From Dehalococcoidia bacterium (GTDB lineage Bacteria > Chloroflexota > Dehalococcoidia > GIF9 > UBA5629), in contig JBAZEK010000002.1 of the NCBI GenBank assembly GCA_041653995.1, forward strand, positions 546,882-610,881: DNA of 64,000 nt, in the 5' to 3' direction. Under the pieces are notes generated by a model. The model was not told where the DNA came from and searched no databases. It saw only the letters and a list, made by a program, of their open reading frames with translations. Below, piece after piece: positions 18,528-28,881 of the stretch. The position numbers were made by a program, and so were the translations under genes. Within the stretch, counting starts at the first letter, position 1; each line of letters opens with the position of its first letter.

Positions 18528-20141
18528 ATGCAGGGTGAAGGCGGCTATGTCTGGTGGAAGCATGGCGTCATGTGTGAAATCTGGCCGCGCAGCTATTACG
18601 ATACCAACAAAGATGGCTCAGGGGATTTAAAAGGTATAACTGCAAAGCTGGATTACCTGGCCGATCTGGGCATCGACGGCATCTGGCTGGGTCCCATCAA
18701 TGCCTCCCCCATGGTCGATTCGGGCTACGATGTAGCCGATTACCGCACGATAAATCCTCTCTATGGAAGCATGAAGGATTTCGAGGAACTGCTGTGTGAG
18801 GCTCATAACCACCGTATACGCATCATCATGGACCTGGTGGTAAACCACACTTCCGATCAGCACGCCTGGTTCAAAGAGTCCCGCTCGTCAAGGGACAACC
18901 CCAGGCGGGACTGGTATATCTGGCATGATAAAAAAGGGGGCGGGCCCCCAACTAACTGGAAGGCGCTGGTGGGCGGCAGCACCTGGGAGTGGGATAAAAC
19001 CACCGGGCAATATTACCTGCATTCGTTTCTCAAGACGCAGCCCGACCTTAACTGGCGTAACCCGGTGGTTAAAAAAGAGATATACGATACTATGAGGTTC
19101 TGGCTGGATAAAGGGGTGGACGGCTTCCGCTACGACATTCTCAATTATTTCCTCAAGGACGACGAGTTGCGTAACAATCCGATCTCACTGGCAGCAGGGC
19201 CCTTCAACGGCTTTCAGAAGCACCTTTACACCAGGAACCAGCCCGGCATGTATGACATACTCAAGGAGATGCGTGCCGTACTGGATGAGTACCAGGACCG
19301 CATGATGGTGGGAGAGGTCTTCGTTGCCGAGGAAGGCCCGTCCATGGCCGCCGCCTACCTGGGTGATGAAGGTGAGCTCGCCCACCTGTCGTTCGAGTTC
19401 TCTATGGTATTCTCGAAATGGGGCGCGCACAGATTCTCGGACGCCCTGACGAACTGGTATTCACTCATCCCGCCAAAGGGCTGGCCCTGCAACGTGCTCT
19501 CCAATCATGACCGGCCGCGAGCGGTGACACGCTACGCCGCCGGCGAGGATACTGTTAAACGAGCGAAAGTGCTGGCGGCTATGCTGCTCACCATATGGGG
19601 CACGCCTTTTCTATATTACGGTGAGGAGATCGGCATGCCCAACAGCCGGATCACCAGAAAGGATGTAATGGACACCATAGGCAAGATGTACTGGCCTATC
19701 GTCAAAGGCAGAGACGGCGAACGAAATCCCATGCAGTGGAACGGGGGTCCTCACGCCGGGTTCTCGGAAGTCAAGCCCTGGTTGCCCCTCAATGACGACT
19801 ATGCGGAGATCAACGTAGATATTCAGTTGCAGGAGCCCACCTCGGTGCTGAATTTTTACAGGCGATTGACGGCGCTCAGACGGGAAAAGGCTGTATTGCA
19901 AATGGGCAGCTTCGAGAAATCGCCCTCGCATAAAGATATAATGTCCTATTGCAGGACCTACCGGAACAATAAGGTTTATGTTATGCTGAATTTCTCGGCA
20001 AACAGGCTCTCGCATACCTGTACACCGGCCGGCCAGTGGAGCGTGCTGCTGGGTACGTACCGCAGCGGCGGCACTTCAATCGGCAGCGGGAGTTTTGAAG
20101 TATTTCCCTATGAGGCCCTGATACTGGAGAAATCAAAATAA
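18528..20141 (+). CDS. GH13 alpha-glucosidase (oligo-1,6-glucosidase type)
   Basis: This is a 537-residue cytosolic glycosidase of family GH13. All catalytic positions are present: nucleophile D203 in GFRYD, acid/base E263 in MVGEVF and the third acid D328 in SNHD. The conserved DLVVNH and the QPDLNW block (171-176) are typical of the oligo-1,6-glucosidase/alpha-glucosidase subfamily. There is no signal peptide, so it acts on an imported oligosaccharide. It opens a plus-strand run of sugar genes; AAGGGGGTG precedes the ATG. Confidence 0.93.
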   Translation: MQGEGGYVWWKHGVMCEIWPRSYYDTNKDGSGDLKGITAKLDYLADLGIDGIWLGPINASPMVDSGYDVADYRTINPLYGSMKDFEELLCEAHNHRIRIIMDLVVNHTSDQHAWFKESRSSRDNPRRDWYIWHDKKGGGPPTNWKALVGGSTWEWDKTTGQYYLHSFLKTQPDLNWRNPVVKKEIYDTMRFWLDKGVDGFRYDILNYFLKDDELRNNPISLAAGPFNGFQKHLYTRNQPGMYDILKEMRAVLDEYQDRMMVGEVFVAEEGPSMAAAYLGDEGELAHLSFEFSMVFSKWGAHRFSDALTNWYSLIPPKGWPCNVLSNHDRPRAVTRYAAGEDTVKRAKVLAAMLLTIWGTPFLYYGEEIGMPNSRITRKDVMDTIGKMYWPIVKGRDGERNPMQWNGGPHAGFSEVKPWLPLNDDYAEINVDIQLQEPTSVLNFYRRLTALRREKAVLQMGSFEKSPSHKDIMSYCRTYRNNKVYVMLNFSANRLSHTCTPAGQWSVLLGTYRSGGTSIGSGSFEVFPYEALILEKSK

Positions 20142-20168
20142 ATTTACGCCGGCGGAGGAAAAACAAAG

Positions 20169-20639
20169 ATGAAACAGGTTGTTGCCTTTGGTTCAGACCA
20201 TGTCGGCTTTGAGATGAAGGGTGAACTTATCAGGCGTCTGCGGGGCAGGTACGATATTATGGATGTCGGTCCGCTGGCCTATGATGCTGCCGACGATTAT
20301 CCTGATTACGCCGGCGCGACGGCAAAGGCTGTAGCGTCGGGAAAGGTTTGGCGCGGCGTTCTTATATGCGGCAGCGGCGTAGGGGTGTGTATCACCGCCA
20401 ATAAGGTGGCGGGCGTGCGAGCCTGCGTATGCCATGACACTTTTTCGGCACACCAGGGCGTGGAGCATGTCGATATGAATGTGCTCTGCCTGGGCGCCCG
20501 GATAATAGGCATCGAGCTGGCCGCAGAGATAGTTACAGCCTTTCTTAATGCTAAGTTCGGCGGTGAGGATAAACATCAGCGCCGGCTTAACAAGCTCCTG
20601 GCTATCGAGAAAAAATCCCTTACAAATAAGGAACCCTGA
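20169..20639 (+). CDS. RpiB/LacAB-family sugar-phosphate isomerase
   Basis: This 156-residue protein has the RpiB/LacAB fold marks: AFGSDHVGFEMK at the start, the catalytic cysteine loop ICGSGVG and NVLCLGARIIG. The family interconverts aldose and ketose phosphates (ribose-5-phosphate, galactose-6-phosphate, allose-6-phosphate). The usual RxHN substrate motif reads VEHV here, so the conserved Arg and Asn are lost and the substrate may differ. It follows the GH13 gene by 27 nt. Confidence 0.88.
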   Translation: MKQVVAFGSDHVGFEMKGELIRRLRGRYDIMDVGPLAYDAADDYPDYAGATAKAVASGKVWRGVLICGSGVGVCITANKVAGVRACVCHDTFSAHQGVEHVDMNVLCLGARIIGIELAAEIVTAFLNAKFGGEDKHQRRLNKLLAIEKKSLTNKEP

Positions 20640-20689
20640 TTATGTGATCAGGACGTACAACCTGATATGCAGGGAGGCAAGAAGCAATA

Positions 20690-22579
20690 ATGATCAGGAT
20701 AGAAGGCGTCAACTTCAAGGATGAGTTCGACCGGACGGTCATACTGCGCGGCGTTAACCTGGATGCCAAGGTTCCGTTTAAGCCGGACGGCTCCACACAT
20801 ATCAGGGAAGGTTTCTTCGACCATCGCAACGTATCATTCGTGGGACGCCCCTTCCCTCTGGCTGAAGCAGACGAGCATTTCAGTAGACTGAAGCGCTGGG
20901 GACTGACCTTCTATCGTTTTCTGGTGCCCTGGGAAGCCCTTGAGCACGCCGGTCCGGGCATTTACGATGAGGAGTATCTCGATTACCTGTATAAAATAGT
21001 TGAAAAGGCGGGTGAACATGGTCTGCTGCTGTATATAGAGACGCGCCAGGACATCTGGAGCCGCTTTACAGGGGGCTGCGGGGCGCCGGGATGGACATTC
21101 GATGTCGTCGGCCTCGATATAACCAAATTTAAGGAGACCGGCGCTGCCATCACACACCAGGAATACGGCTCGGATTACTCGCCCCAGATCTGGGCCACCA
21201 ACGGATTCAAAATGGCGGCGGCCACCATGTTCACACTTTTCTTCGGCGGGGACGATTTTGCGCCGTCAACAAAGGTGGACGGCCAGCCTGTGCAGGAATA
21301 CCTGCAGGGTCATCTGCTGAACGCCTATAAAAAAGTAGCTGAAAGGTTGAAAGGTCTGCCTGCTGTGCTGGGCTATGATACGATGAACGAACCCTATCGC
21401 GGCTATATCGCCTGCAGTGACCTGAATTCTACAGACTGGTATCAATATAAGAAAGGCGATACACCCACTGCGTATCAGGGCATGTTACTGGCCGACGGAA
21501 TCTCGATGGAGGTAGAAATCTGGAAGTCTTTCTTGCCCAAGCTGCTCGGCACTAGAATGCTTAATCCCCGTGGTGTAAGGGCATGGAAAGAGGGCAGGGA
21601 TTGCATCTGGAAAGCCAACGGGGTCTGGGACATCGATAAATCAGGCAAACCGGTCCTGCTGCAACCTGATTATTTCTCCATCAAAAACGGCAGGAAAGTG
21701 AACTTTACCGATGACTACCAGAAGCCTTATTTTGAACGCTTTGCCGACACGATTCACACGGTTGATCCCCGGGCTATGATACTTATAACTCCACCCAACG
21801 TGGATTATCGTCCGCCGAATATGGGCGCCGACAACAGCCGGCATATCGTGTATAAACCGCACTGGTATGACGACGTGCACTGGATTACAAAGGCATATCA
21901 CTTCTTCCCTAATGCGCTGGTGGGCCACGATAAGCTGACCGGCAGAGCCGTGATAGGGACGCCCGGAATGGTGCAAAGGTCATTCAACGATCAGATGCGG
22001 CGTATCAAGGAGTTGGGGAACGGATTGTGCGGGGGCGTGCCGACGGTCATCGGAGAGATAGGCATCTGTTACGACATGAATAAGAGGGAAGCCTTTGGGA
22101 CCGGGGATTACAGTGCGCACATCAAGGAGTGGGACCGGCTGTTTAAGGCGCTGGATGCCAACCTGCTCAGCTACAATCTCTGGACCTATGACGCTTTCAA
22201 CGACAACAAATACGGCGACCACTGGAACCTGGAAAACTTTTCCATTTACGGGCTGGACCAGCGCAAGGATCCCTCCGATATCAATTCGGGAGGCCGTGCG
22301 CTGCAGGCAGTGGTCAGGCCTTATCCACGGGCTACCACCGGCCGGCCGCTGCGAATATCCTTCGATATAAAGAAGCGAATTTTCGAGTTCGAGTTCCGCC
22401 ACGATCCGACAGTTGTTAAGCCGACGGAGGTCTTTGTCCCCGATTATCAATATCCCGGTGGTTACGATGTCAAACTGTCGGACGGCTCAATCGTGAGAGA
22501 CGCCGACAACCAGTTGCTTATATATACACATAGCGCAGAGCGCGAGATACATACCATGAGGATAATCCCGCGGCGATGA
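20690..22579 (+). CDS. GH5-like glycoside hydrolase (endoglycoceramidase-like)
   Basis: This 629-residue retaining glycosidase of clan GH-A has the barrel start VILRGVNLDAK, acid/base E234 in YDTMNEP and nucleophile E456 in VIGEIG. After the barrel (to about 540) comes a beta-sandwich tail. The arrangement resembles the endoglycoceramidase/steryl-glucosidase branch of GH5, which cleaves glycolipid glycosides. There is no signal peptide. It lies inside the sugar operon, 50 nt after the isomerase gene. Family assignment is fairly sure, substrate is not. Confidence 0.82.
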   Translation: MIRIEGVNFKDEFDRTVILRGVNLDAKVPFKPDGSTHIREGFFDHRNVSFVGRPFPLAEADEHFSRLKRWGLTFYRFLVPWEALEHAGPGIYDEEYLDYLYKIVEKAGEHGLLLYIETRQDIWSRFTGGCGAPGWTFDVVGLDITKFKETGAAITHQEYGSDYSPQIWATNGFKMAAATMFTLFFGGDDFAPSTKVDGQPVQEYLQGHLLNAYKKVAERLKGLPAVLGYDTMNEPYRGYIACSDLNSTDWYQYKKGDTPTAYQGMLLADGISMEVEIWKSFLPKLLGTRMLNPRGVRAWKEGRDCIWKANGVWDIDKSGKPVLLQPDYFSIKNGRKVNFTDDYQKPYFERFADTIHTVDPRAMILITPPNVDYRPPNMGADNSRHIVYKPHWYDDVHWITKAYHFFPNALVGHDKLTGRAVIGTPGMVQRSFNDQMRRIKELGNGLCGGVPTVIGEIGICYDMNKREAFGTGDYSAHIKEWDRLFKALDANLLSYNLWTYDAFNDNKYGDHWNLENFSIYGLDQRKDPSDINSGGRALQAVVRPYPRATTGRPLRISFDIKKRIFEFEFRHDPTVVKPTEVFVPDYQYPGGYDVKLSDGSIVRDADNQLLIYTHSAEREIHTMRIIPRR

Positions 22580-22616
22580 TATATGGTGATAAAAATAAGA
22601 CTTAAGGTTGACAGCG

Positions 22617-24995
22617 ATGGAAGATAAAGGACAAGTAGTCGAAAATCAGCTCTGGCGTATCTCTTTCGACATGAGAAGCGGCAGGATCAGCGCAGACCGT
22701 CGTGATAATACCGCCCTCTCGGTTGCCGGCGCCCTCATCGGACTCAGCTATGCCACTCCGGACGGAAATAAACGTACTGCCGGCTTTGCCGGGGGGAAAA
22801 CCGAAAGCGCCGGTCAGCCGCTGGAAGACGTCCACGGCAGGGGCAGGCAATACCGTTTCACCAGCTCCGGCCGCATGGATGGGCTGGAGCTGGGTTACCT
22901 GATCAATCTGTACGATGACAGGCCTTTTCTTTTAATGCGACTGGAGGTAACCAACAGCAGCCGGTCAGATATCTGCCTGCACGATATGCATCTGCTGCAG
23001 GCTGAAACAGCCTGCGGTGGGAGAGTGGATTTCGCAGGCGGCGGGACATTGAATTTCTTTAAAGTGGGATGGCATGACTGGGTGTACTCGGGTTTACGAC
23101 AGAGTAAGGAACGGGATGTGAATTCGCTGCTGATTATGCGGCCGTTTATCAGCAAGCAGCTGTATAATCCGGCCCTGCCCATAGGCAGGAGGAAGGGTGA
23201 ATTCTGGGGTGACGGCTGGGGTCTGCTGACCGATCAGAGGTCGGCCTTGCTGGCGGGGTTCGCCTCAACAGCCGATCAGTTCGGTGTTCTGCACGTTAAT
23301 TGCAGGAGTGGCGCAGCGGAGCTGACATTAACGGCGCAGGCGGATGGCGTTTTATTGGAGCCGGGCGAGACATTCAAGTCCGAATGGGGATATCTGCAAT
23401 TCATCGATCTGCCCTGTGCGGACCCGGCGGCCGATTACGTTCAGGCTGTGGCGAGGCAGATGAAGGCGCGCGTCCCGGCCGTTCCCCCGCCGGCGCAGTG
23501 GACGCACTGGTACCATTTCTTCCAGTCCATCACTGCCGACCTTTTTATCGCTAACCTGAACACTATCGACAGCATCAGGGAGACCATCCCCTTTAAAATT
23601 GTGCAACTCGATGACGGCTATCAATCGGCCTGGGGCGACTGGACCACCTGCAACGTCAAATTCCCGCGTGGACTGGCGCATCTGTCCGACAATATCAAGA
23701 AGAAAGGGTTCACTTCAGGATTATGGCTGGCGCCGTTCGTGGTTGATCCGCGCTCAAAGACGGCGCAGGAGCATCCTGAATGGCTGGTCAAGGATAAGAA
23801 AGGCAAGCCGATCGTAAGCGGATATTTCTATGATTTTTACGGGCATGCCCTGGACCTGACGCAGCCTGATGTGCTGGAGCACGTGCGTTCGCTGCTGGAG
23901 ACCATCGCCCGAAAGTGGGGCTACGGCTTCGTCAAGACCGATTTCGTTTACTCCGGCGCATTGCCGGGTGTTCGGCAAAATCCCAAGATTACGCGCGCGC
24001 AGGCCTTCCGCAAAGGGATGGAGGCCGTAAGGGCCGGCATTGGGGAAGATACCTTTCTGCTGGGCTGCGGGTGCCCCTTCGGGCCGGCGGTGGGCATTGT
24101 CGATGCCATGCGCATCGGTCCCGATACCGCTCCCAACTGGACTCCCTACCTGTGGAGCGTCAAATGGGCAACACCCATCATAAAAAGCGAGAAATCCATC
24201 GGTTCGCTGTGCAATAATATCCGGCACACGCTCAATTTAAGCACGTTGCACCAGCAATGGTGGTGGAACGATCCCGACTGCCTTATGGTACGCAACTACG
24301 ATACGACACTGAGCGACGATGAGGTTATCAGCAACCTCAGCCTGGTGGGGCTGTCAGGCGGATTGCTGATAAGCAGCGACGACCTGACCCGCCTGCCCGT
24401 GGAGAGACAGAAGCTGGTGGCTCTGCTCACACCGCTGATGGGAGTGAGCGGCCGTCCGCTTGACCTGCTTGAGAGGGAGATGGCAGAGCTGTACTGGTTG
24501 CCTCTTAACAAGAACGGCATGAGATGGCAGGACGTTGCGGTCTTCAACTGGAGCAAGAGCGCGGCAGAGCGCAGCCTGGACCTGACCCGTCTGGGATACG
24601 AGACCGGACAGAGGCTGCACGTCTTTGATTTCTGGCGGAAGAAGCACAGCCTGGAACAGACCGGCAGGATCGGGCTGGGGGCAATTCCCTCACACGGCTG
24701 CCGGATGCTGCGCATCTGTCGCGAGGGGGAAGCTCCCACGCTGGTGGGAGATACACTTCATATCACGCAGGGCTGCGAGATCGAGTCCTGGCAAGTTGCG
24801 GGCAAGGCCCTGGAGATAAGCACGATCGACATGGGGCGCAGAGCGCACGGCTCTCTCTGGCTGAGTACGCCGGGCAGGCTCGTTTCTGCAAGCTGCGGGA
24901 ACACTGCCGCGAACTTCGAAAAGGCAAACGATGATATATACAGGCTTGACCTGGATTTCCGGGGACGCGCCGTGATAAAAATACAGTGGGAATAG
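22617..24995 (+). CDS. GH36-type alpha-galactosidase-like glycosidase
   Basis: This protein of 792 residues has an N-terminal beta-supersandwich (to about 285) and a TIM barrel. Numbered from the ATG at 22617, LDDGYQSAWGDW (331-342) is the family signature, D442 in VKTDF is the expected nucleophile and D503 in RIGPD the acid/base. A TTG at 22608 would add three residues, but AAGG at 22604-22607 is spaced 9 nt from the ATG. No signal peptide is seen. GH36 enzymes release alpha-galactose; related members act on raffinose-type sugars or alpha-GalNAc. Confidence 0.88.
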   Translation: MEDKGQVVENQLWRISFDMRSGRISADRRDNTALSVAGALIGLSYATPDGNKRTAGFAGGKTESAGQPLEDVHGRGRQYRFTSSGRMDGLELGYLINLYDDRPFLLMRLEVTNSSRSDICLHDMHLLQAETACGGRVDFAGGGTLNFFKVGWHDWVYSGLRQSKERDVNSLLIMRPFISKQLYNPALPIGRRKGEFWGDGWGLLTDQRSALLAGFASTADQFGVLHVNCRSGAAELTLTAQADGVLLEPGETFKSEWGYLQFIDLPCADPAADYVQAVARQMKARVPAVPPPAQWTHWYHFFQSITADLFIANLNTIDSIRETIPFKIVQLDDGYQSAWGDWTTCNVKFPRGLAHLSDNIKKKGFTSGLWLAPFVVDPRSKTAQEHPEWLVKDKKGKPIVSGYFYDFYGHALDLTQPDVLEHVRSLLETIARKWGYGFVKTDFVYSGALPGVRQNPKITRAQAFRKGMEAVRAGIGEDTFLLGCGCPFGPAVGIVDAMRIGPDTAPNWTPYLWSVKWATPIIKSEKSIGSLCNNIRHTLNLSTLHQQWWWNDPDCLMVRNYDTTLSDDEVISNLSLVGLSGGLLISSDDLTRLPVERQKLVALLTPLMGVSGRPLDLLEREMAELYWLPLNKNGMRWQDVAVFNWSKSAAERSLDLTRLGYETGQRLHVFDFWRKKHSLEQTGRIGLGAIPSHGCRMLRICREGEAPTLVGDTLHITQGCEIESWQVAGKALEISTIDMGRRAHGSLWLSTPGRLVSASCGNTAANFEKANDDIYRLDLDFRGRAVIKIQWE

Positions 24996-25008
24996 GAGGA
25001 CCGCCTGC

Positions 25009-26295
25009 ATGACCAAGTCTAAATATCCATGGTTCGTATTCGGGACGTTCTTTGCCTTCATGTTGTTCCAACAGGCCGAACGGCTGGTTATCGGCCCGCT
25101 GACCACACCTATTATGGAGGAGTTCCAGATAAATCAGGCGCAGATGGGACTGGTCTTCTCCGGCGCACTGCTGGTGGGCGCCATACTTTACCCTGTGTGG
25201 GGCTATCTGTATGACCGCTTCGCCCGTACCAGGCTGCTGGCGCTGGCGGCCCTTATCTGGGGCGCAACCACGTGGCTGAGCGCGGCCGTGCGCACTTTCC
25301 CGCTCTTCGTGGTAACACGCTCGTCCACGGGTATCGCCGACTCAAGCTATCCCGGCCTCTACAACATAACCAATGATTATTTCGTGCCCAAGGAGCGGGG
25401 CAAGATCATGGGGCTGCTGCAGATTGCGCAGCCGATGGGCTACCTCGTTGGCATGGTACTGGCGCTCATCCTGGGCAGCATAATAGGCTGGCGCGGTGTA
25501 TTCTATGTCACCGGCGCGGTGGGCTTTGTGCTGGCCATCGTAATTTTCTTCGGTGTAAAGGAACCGCAGCGCGGCAGCACCGAACCCGAGTTGCAAGGCA
25601 TAGACCAGAAGGGCGATTACAAGTTCAACTGGAAGACCGCGATGGGCCTTTTCAAGAAGAAATCACTGCTCTTCATCTTTCTCAACTGTTTCACAGGTGT
25701 CTTTCCCTGGCAGGTGCTGACCTTCTGGTTCTTCCGCTATCTTGAGACCGGGCGCGGCTACGATTCCACCACGGTGCTCATTACTATGGTGGTGGCAGTA
25801 TTGATGCTGGCTGCGGGATACCCCATCGGCGGTATACTGGGAGACTATTTTTTCAAGCGCAACCAGCGCGGACGCCTGTTGGTCAGCGCGGCGGGCATAC
25901 TGATTGCCCTGGTATTGCTGATATTCGCCATCATGGTTCCCTACAACCAGATTTACCTGTTCGGATTCCTGCTGGCATTCACCTGCATCTTTATGCCCTT
26001 CGCTTCGCCCAACGTGGTGACCACAATCTATGATATGACGCTGCCCGAGGTGCGCAGCACGGCCAACGCGCTGCAGAACTTCTTCGAGCAGATAGGCTCA
26101 TCCATCGCGCCCCTGGCCGCAGGTATCATCGCCGATATGTCATCTTTGCAGAACGCCATACTGATCATCTGTGTTTCTGCGTGGACCCTGTGTTTCATCT
26201 TTATTTCCATTGCTGCTTACCTGGTGCCCAAAGACCTTCAGGACTTGCGTAACCAGTTGAAGGAGAGGGCCGAGATCGAAAGGGCGCGGGCTTAA
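25009..26295 (+). CDS. MFS transporter of the glycoside locus
   Basis: This is a 428-residue, 12-span major facilitator starting MTKSKYPWFVFGTFFAF, with the loop 2-3 motif YDRFARTR and a second-half counterpart FFKRNQRGRL. AGGAGG sits before the ATG and the gene follows the GH36 gene by 13 nt, so it belongs to the sugar operon and is the likely importer of the substrate or a split product. It looks like the ACS/hexuronate-type branch. Confidence 0.88.
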   Translation: MTKSKYPWFVFGTFFAFMLFQQAERLVIGPLTTPIMEEFQINQAQMGLVFSGALLVGAILYPVWGYLYDRFARTRLLALAALIWGATTWLSAAVRTFPLFVVTRSSTGIADSSYPGLYNITNDYFVPKERGKIMGLLQIAQPMGYLVGMVLALILGSIIGWRGVFYVTGAVGFVLAIVIFFGVKEPQRGSTEPELQGIDQKGDYKFNWKTAMGLFKKKSLLFIFLNCFTGVFPWQVLTFWFFRYLETGRGYDSTTVLITMVVAVLMLAAGYPIGGILGDYFFKRNQRGRLLVSAAGILIALVLLIFAIMVPYNQIYLFGFLLAFTCIFMPFASPNVVTTIYDMTLPEVRSTANALQNFFEQIGSSIAPLAAGIIADMSSLQNAILIICVSAWTLCFIFISIAAYLVPKDLQDLRNQLKERAEIERARA

Positions 26296-26311
26296 ATCAC
26301 CTGGAGAAGAA

Positions 26312-27289
26312 ATGAAAAAGGATATCAAATTCGCCGCCGCCATCTCTGCGCTGGGCAATCCCGGCGACCGTTTTATGTCCGGCTATAAGGAGGACCGTTC
26401 CGCCGCTGAGATGTTTGCCCTGGCCGCCGAAGCAGGTATTAGCGGGCTGGAATTCGTCTACGGGAGGGACGTTACGGACGAGAATGTCGACGAGATAAAA
26501 GGCTATATGGAAAAGCATGGGCTTAAGTGCTGCGATGTATTGCCCAACCTTTTCGGCCGCAAGGAGTTTATCAAGGGGTCGATATCCAGCCGTGACCAGT
26601 CGACGGCGAAGGCGGCGGCGGCCGAGATTCGCCGGACCATCGACATCACTAAAAAACTGGGCGGGAGCCTGGTCAATATCTGGCCGGGGCAGGACGGCTA
26701 CGATTACCCTTTCGAGTCCGATTATCTCAAGGCATGGGGGCTGATGATCGAGTTGCTGCAGGAAGCGGCCGATTACGATCCGGCGGTCAGGCTGGGACTG
26801 GAGTACAAGTTCAAGGAGCCGCGCGTTCACAGCTACATCTCCACCGTGGCCAAATCACTGCTGCTTTGCCAGGCGGTCGACAGGCCCAATGTGGGAGTGA
26901 TACTGGATATCGGTCACGCTATACTGGCCTACGAGAATGCCGCCGAGTCGCTGGCGCTGGCCAGGATGTTCGGCGACCGGCTGTTTTTGCTGCATATCAA
27001 CGATACGCGACCCGACTGGGACTGGGACCTCAACGTGGGCTCGGTGCACTTTCTGGATACACTGGAGTGGCTCTACTGGGCCGACAAAACGAGTTACGAC
27101 GGGTATTATACCCTGGATATCTGGCCGGCCCGCATGGATACGGTGGAGGCAATACGGGAGAGCATCGAGTGGATACGGACGATGCGCCGCGCGCTTGAGC
27201 GTATCGGGGACACATCCATTGAAAACATGATGCGGGAGGGCAACCCGGCCAGAGCGATGAAGATCATACGTGAAGCCGTCTTCCGCTGA
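26312..27289 (+). CDS. TIM-barrel sugar isomerase/epimerase
   Basis: This is a 325-residue xylose-isomerase-like TIM barrel. Metal ligands expected for sugar isomerases/epimerases are visible as E in GLEYKF, D in LDIGHA and H in LLHIND. Such proteins convert aldoses to ketoses or epimerise ketoses at C3. It lies between the transporter gene (16 nt) and the FGGY kinase gene (30 nt), in the order isomerase-kinase-aldolase known from rhamnose and fucose pathways, so it probably makes the ketose used by the kinase. Confidence 0.85.
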   Translation: MKKDIKFAAAISALGNPGDRFMSGYKEDRSAAEMFALAAEAGISGLEFVYGRDVTDENVDEIKGYMEKHGLKCCDVLPNLFGRKEFIKGSISSRDQSTAKAAAAEIRRTIDITKKLGGSLVNIWPGQDGYDYPFESDYLKAWGLMIELLQEAADYDPAVRLGLEYKFKEPRVHSYISTVAKSLLLCQAVDRPNVGVILDIGHAILAYENAAESLALARMFGDRLFLLHINDTRPDWDWDLNVGSVHFLDTLEWLYWADKTSYDGYYTLDIWPARMDTVEAIRESIEWIRTMRRALERIGDTSIENMMREGNPARAMKIIREAVFR

Positions 27290-27319
27290 ACTAAATATAC
27301 GATTTGTCCTGGGCATACC

Positions 27320-28846
27320 ATGAAAAAGACCGTCAACTGCGCCGCTGTCGACCTGGGCGCCTCGGGAGGCAAGGTCATGCTGGGGCGCTTCGACGGCTCC
27401 CGGATCACACTGGAGGAGATTTACCGATTTCCCAACGGCCCGATACAGGCGGGTCGGCATATCTACTGGGACGTGCGCCGGCTCTTTGAGGAGGTCAAGT
27501 GGGGTTTGGGCATGGCAGCCGGTACCGCCCGGCTGGTTTCGGTCGGCCTGGATGCCTGGGGCAACGACTTCTGCCTGCTGAATTCCACCGGCGAACTTGT
27601 GGAGGACCCGCACAGCTACCGAGACCCCCGCACCGACGGCGTGATGGAAAAGTGCTTCCAGAAGATGCCGCGCGAGGATATCTATGACCGGACGGGCGTC
27701 CAGTTCATGCAGCACAACACCCTGTTTCAGGTCTACTCTATGGTGCTGGAGAGGTCGCCGCTGCTCGAGTCTGCAGCCACCTATCTGATGATCGCCGACC
27801 TGTTCAACTATTGGTTATGCGGTGAGAAGTGCTGCGAGTTTACCAACGCCACCACCACGCAGTTTTATGATCCCAACGAGCGCGACTGGTGCCTGCCCAT
27901 ATTGGAGGCCTTCGATATCCCTGCCCGCATTATGCCTCCCATCATACAGCCCGCAACGAAGCTTGGGATGCTGCTGCCGGCCATTTGCAAAGAGCTGAAT
28001 ATGCTGACCCTGCCGTTGATAGCCGTCGGCACACATGATACCGCCTCGGCTGCTGTCGCCGTACCCTATAACAGGGGCGTACCTTCAGGTGCGCCCGAAG
28101 ATGAGCTGCCCTCCCCTGATAATGCCGCCTTCCTCAGTTCGGGCACCTGGTCGCTGATGGGGGCGGAGGTGGGTGAGCCCCTCATCAACAGTGCCGGGCT
28201 GAAACATAATTTCACCTGCTACGGTGGAGTAAGAGGCTCCTGGCTGGTCTGGAAGAATATACAGGCTCTGTGGGTGCTGCAGGAGTGTATACGCAACTGG
28301 AAGGAGGCAGGCCGGTACTATACACTCGAAAACCTTATCAGTCTGGCGGAGCGGGCTGAGCCGTTTGCCGCCCTGATCGACGTCGACAACAGGCTGTTTC
28401 TTACGCCCGGCGACTTCCCTGAACGCATCAGGGAGTACTGCAAGCGCAGCGGTCAGCGGCCGCCTGAGAGCGAAGGCGCGATAGTGCGATGTATCCTGGA
28501 ATCGCTGGCTCTCAAGTATCGTTATACCTTTGAGCGTCTGCAGGATGTGCTGGGCAGGAAACTGGATCGTATCCACGTGATTGGCGGAGGCTCTCTCAAC
28601 GCGCTTCTGAACCGCTTCACGGCAGGTGCTGTGGGTGTGCCCGTCGTGGCCGGCCCGGTCGAGGCCACTGCGCTGGGTAACTTTCTGGCACAACTTATAG
28701 CCAGGGGCGAGATCGGATCGCTGTCGCAGGCACGGGAGATCGTCGGCCGGTCGTTTGAAACAACTGTTTATGGGCCGGTTCGCGGAGATGGCTGGGATGA
28801 TGCCTTCGGCAAGTTCCATAAGCTCATCCAAAGGGATGAGTTATAA
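27320..28846 (+). CDS. FGGY-family carbohydrate kinase, rhamnulokinase-like
   Basis: This 508-residue kinase opens with AAVDLGASGGKVMLG, close to the rhamnulokinase start, then AWGNDFCLL, the active-site region GTHDTASA and SSGTWSLMG, and a C-terminal ATP-site HVIGGGSLNALLNRF. Length is normal for FGGY kinases. Rhamnulokinases phosphorylate a ketose at C1, which suits the class II aldolase encoded 35 nt downstream. The true sugar is unknown. Confidence 0.9.
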   Translation: MKKTVNCAAVDLGASGGKVMLGRFDGSRITLEEIYRFPNGPIQAGRHIYWDVRRLFEEVKWGLGMAAGTARLVSVGLDAWGNDFCLLNSTGELVEDPHSYRDPRTDGVMEKCFQKMPREDIYDRTGVQFMQHNTLFQVYSMVLERSPLLESAATYLMIADLFNYWLCGEKCCEFTNATTTQFYDPNERDWCLPILEAFDIPARIMPPIIQPATKLGMLLPAICKELNMLTLPLIAVGTHDTASAAVAVPYNRGVPSGAPEDELPSPDNAAFLSSGTWSLMGAEVGEPLINSAGLKHNFTCYGGVRGSWLVWKNIQALWVLQECIRNWKEAGRYYTLENLISLAERAEPFAALIDVDNRLFLTPGDFPERIREYCKRSGQRPPESEGAIVRCILESLALKYRYTFERLQDVLGRKLDRIHVIGGGSLNALLNRFTAGAVGVPVVAGPVEATALGNFLAQLIARGEIGSLSQAREIVGRSFETTVYGPVRGDGWDDAFGKFHKLIQRDEL

Positions 28847-28881
28847 ATGTGAGATAATATAATCCGGTTGGAGAGTTAATT

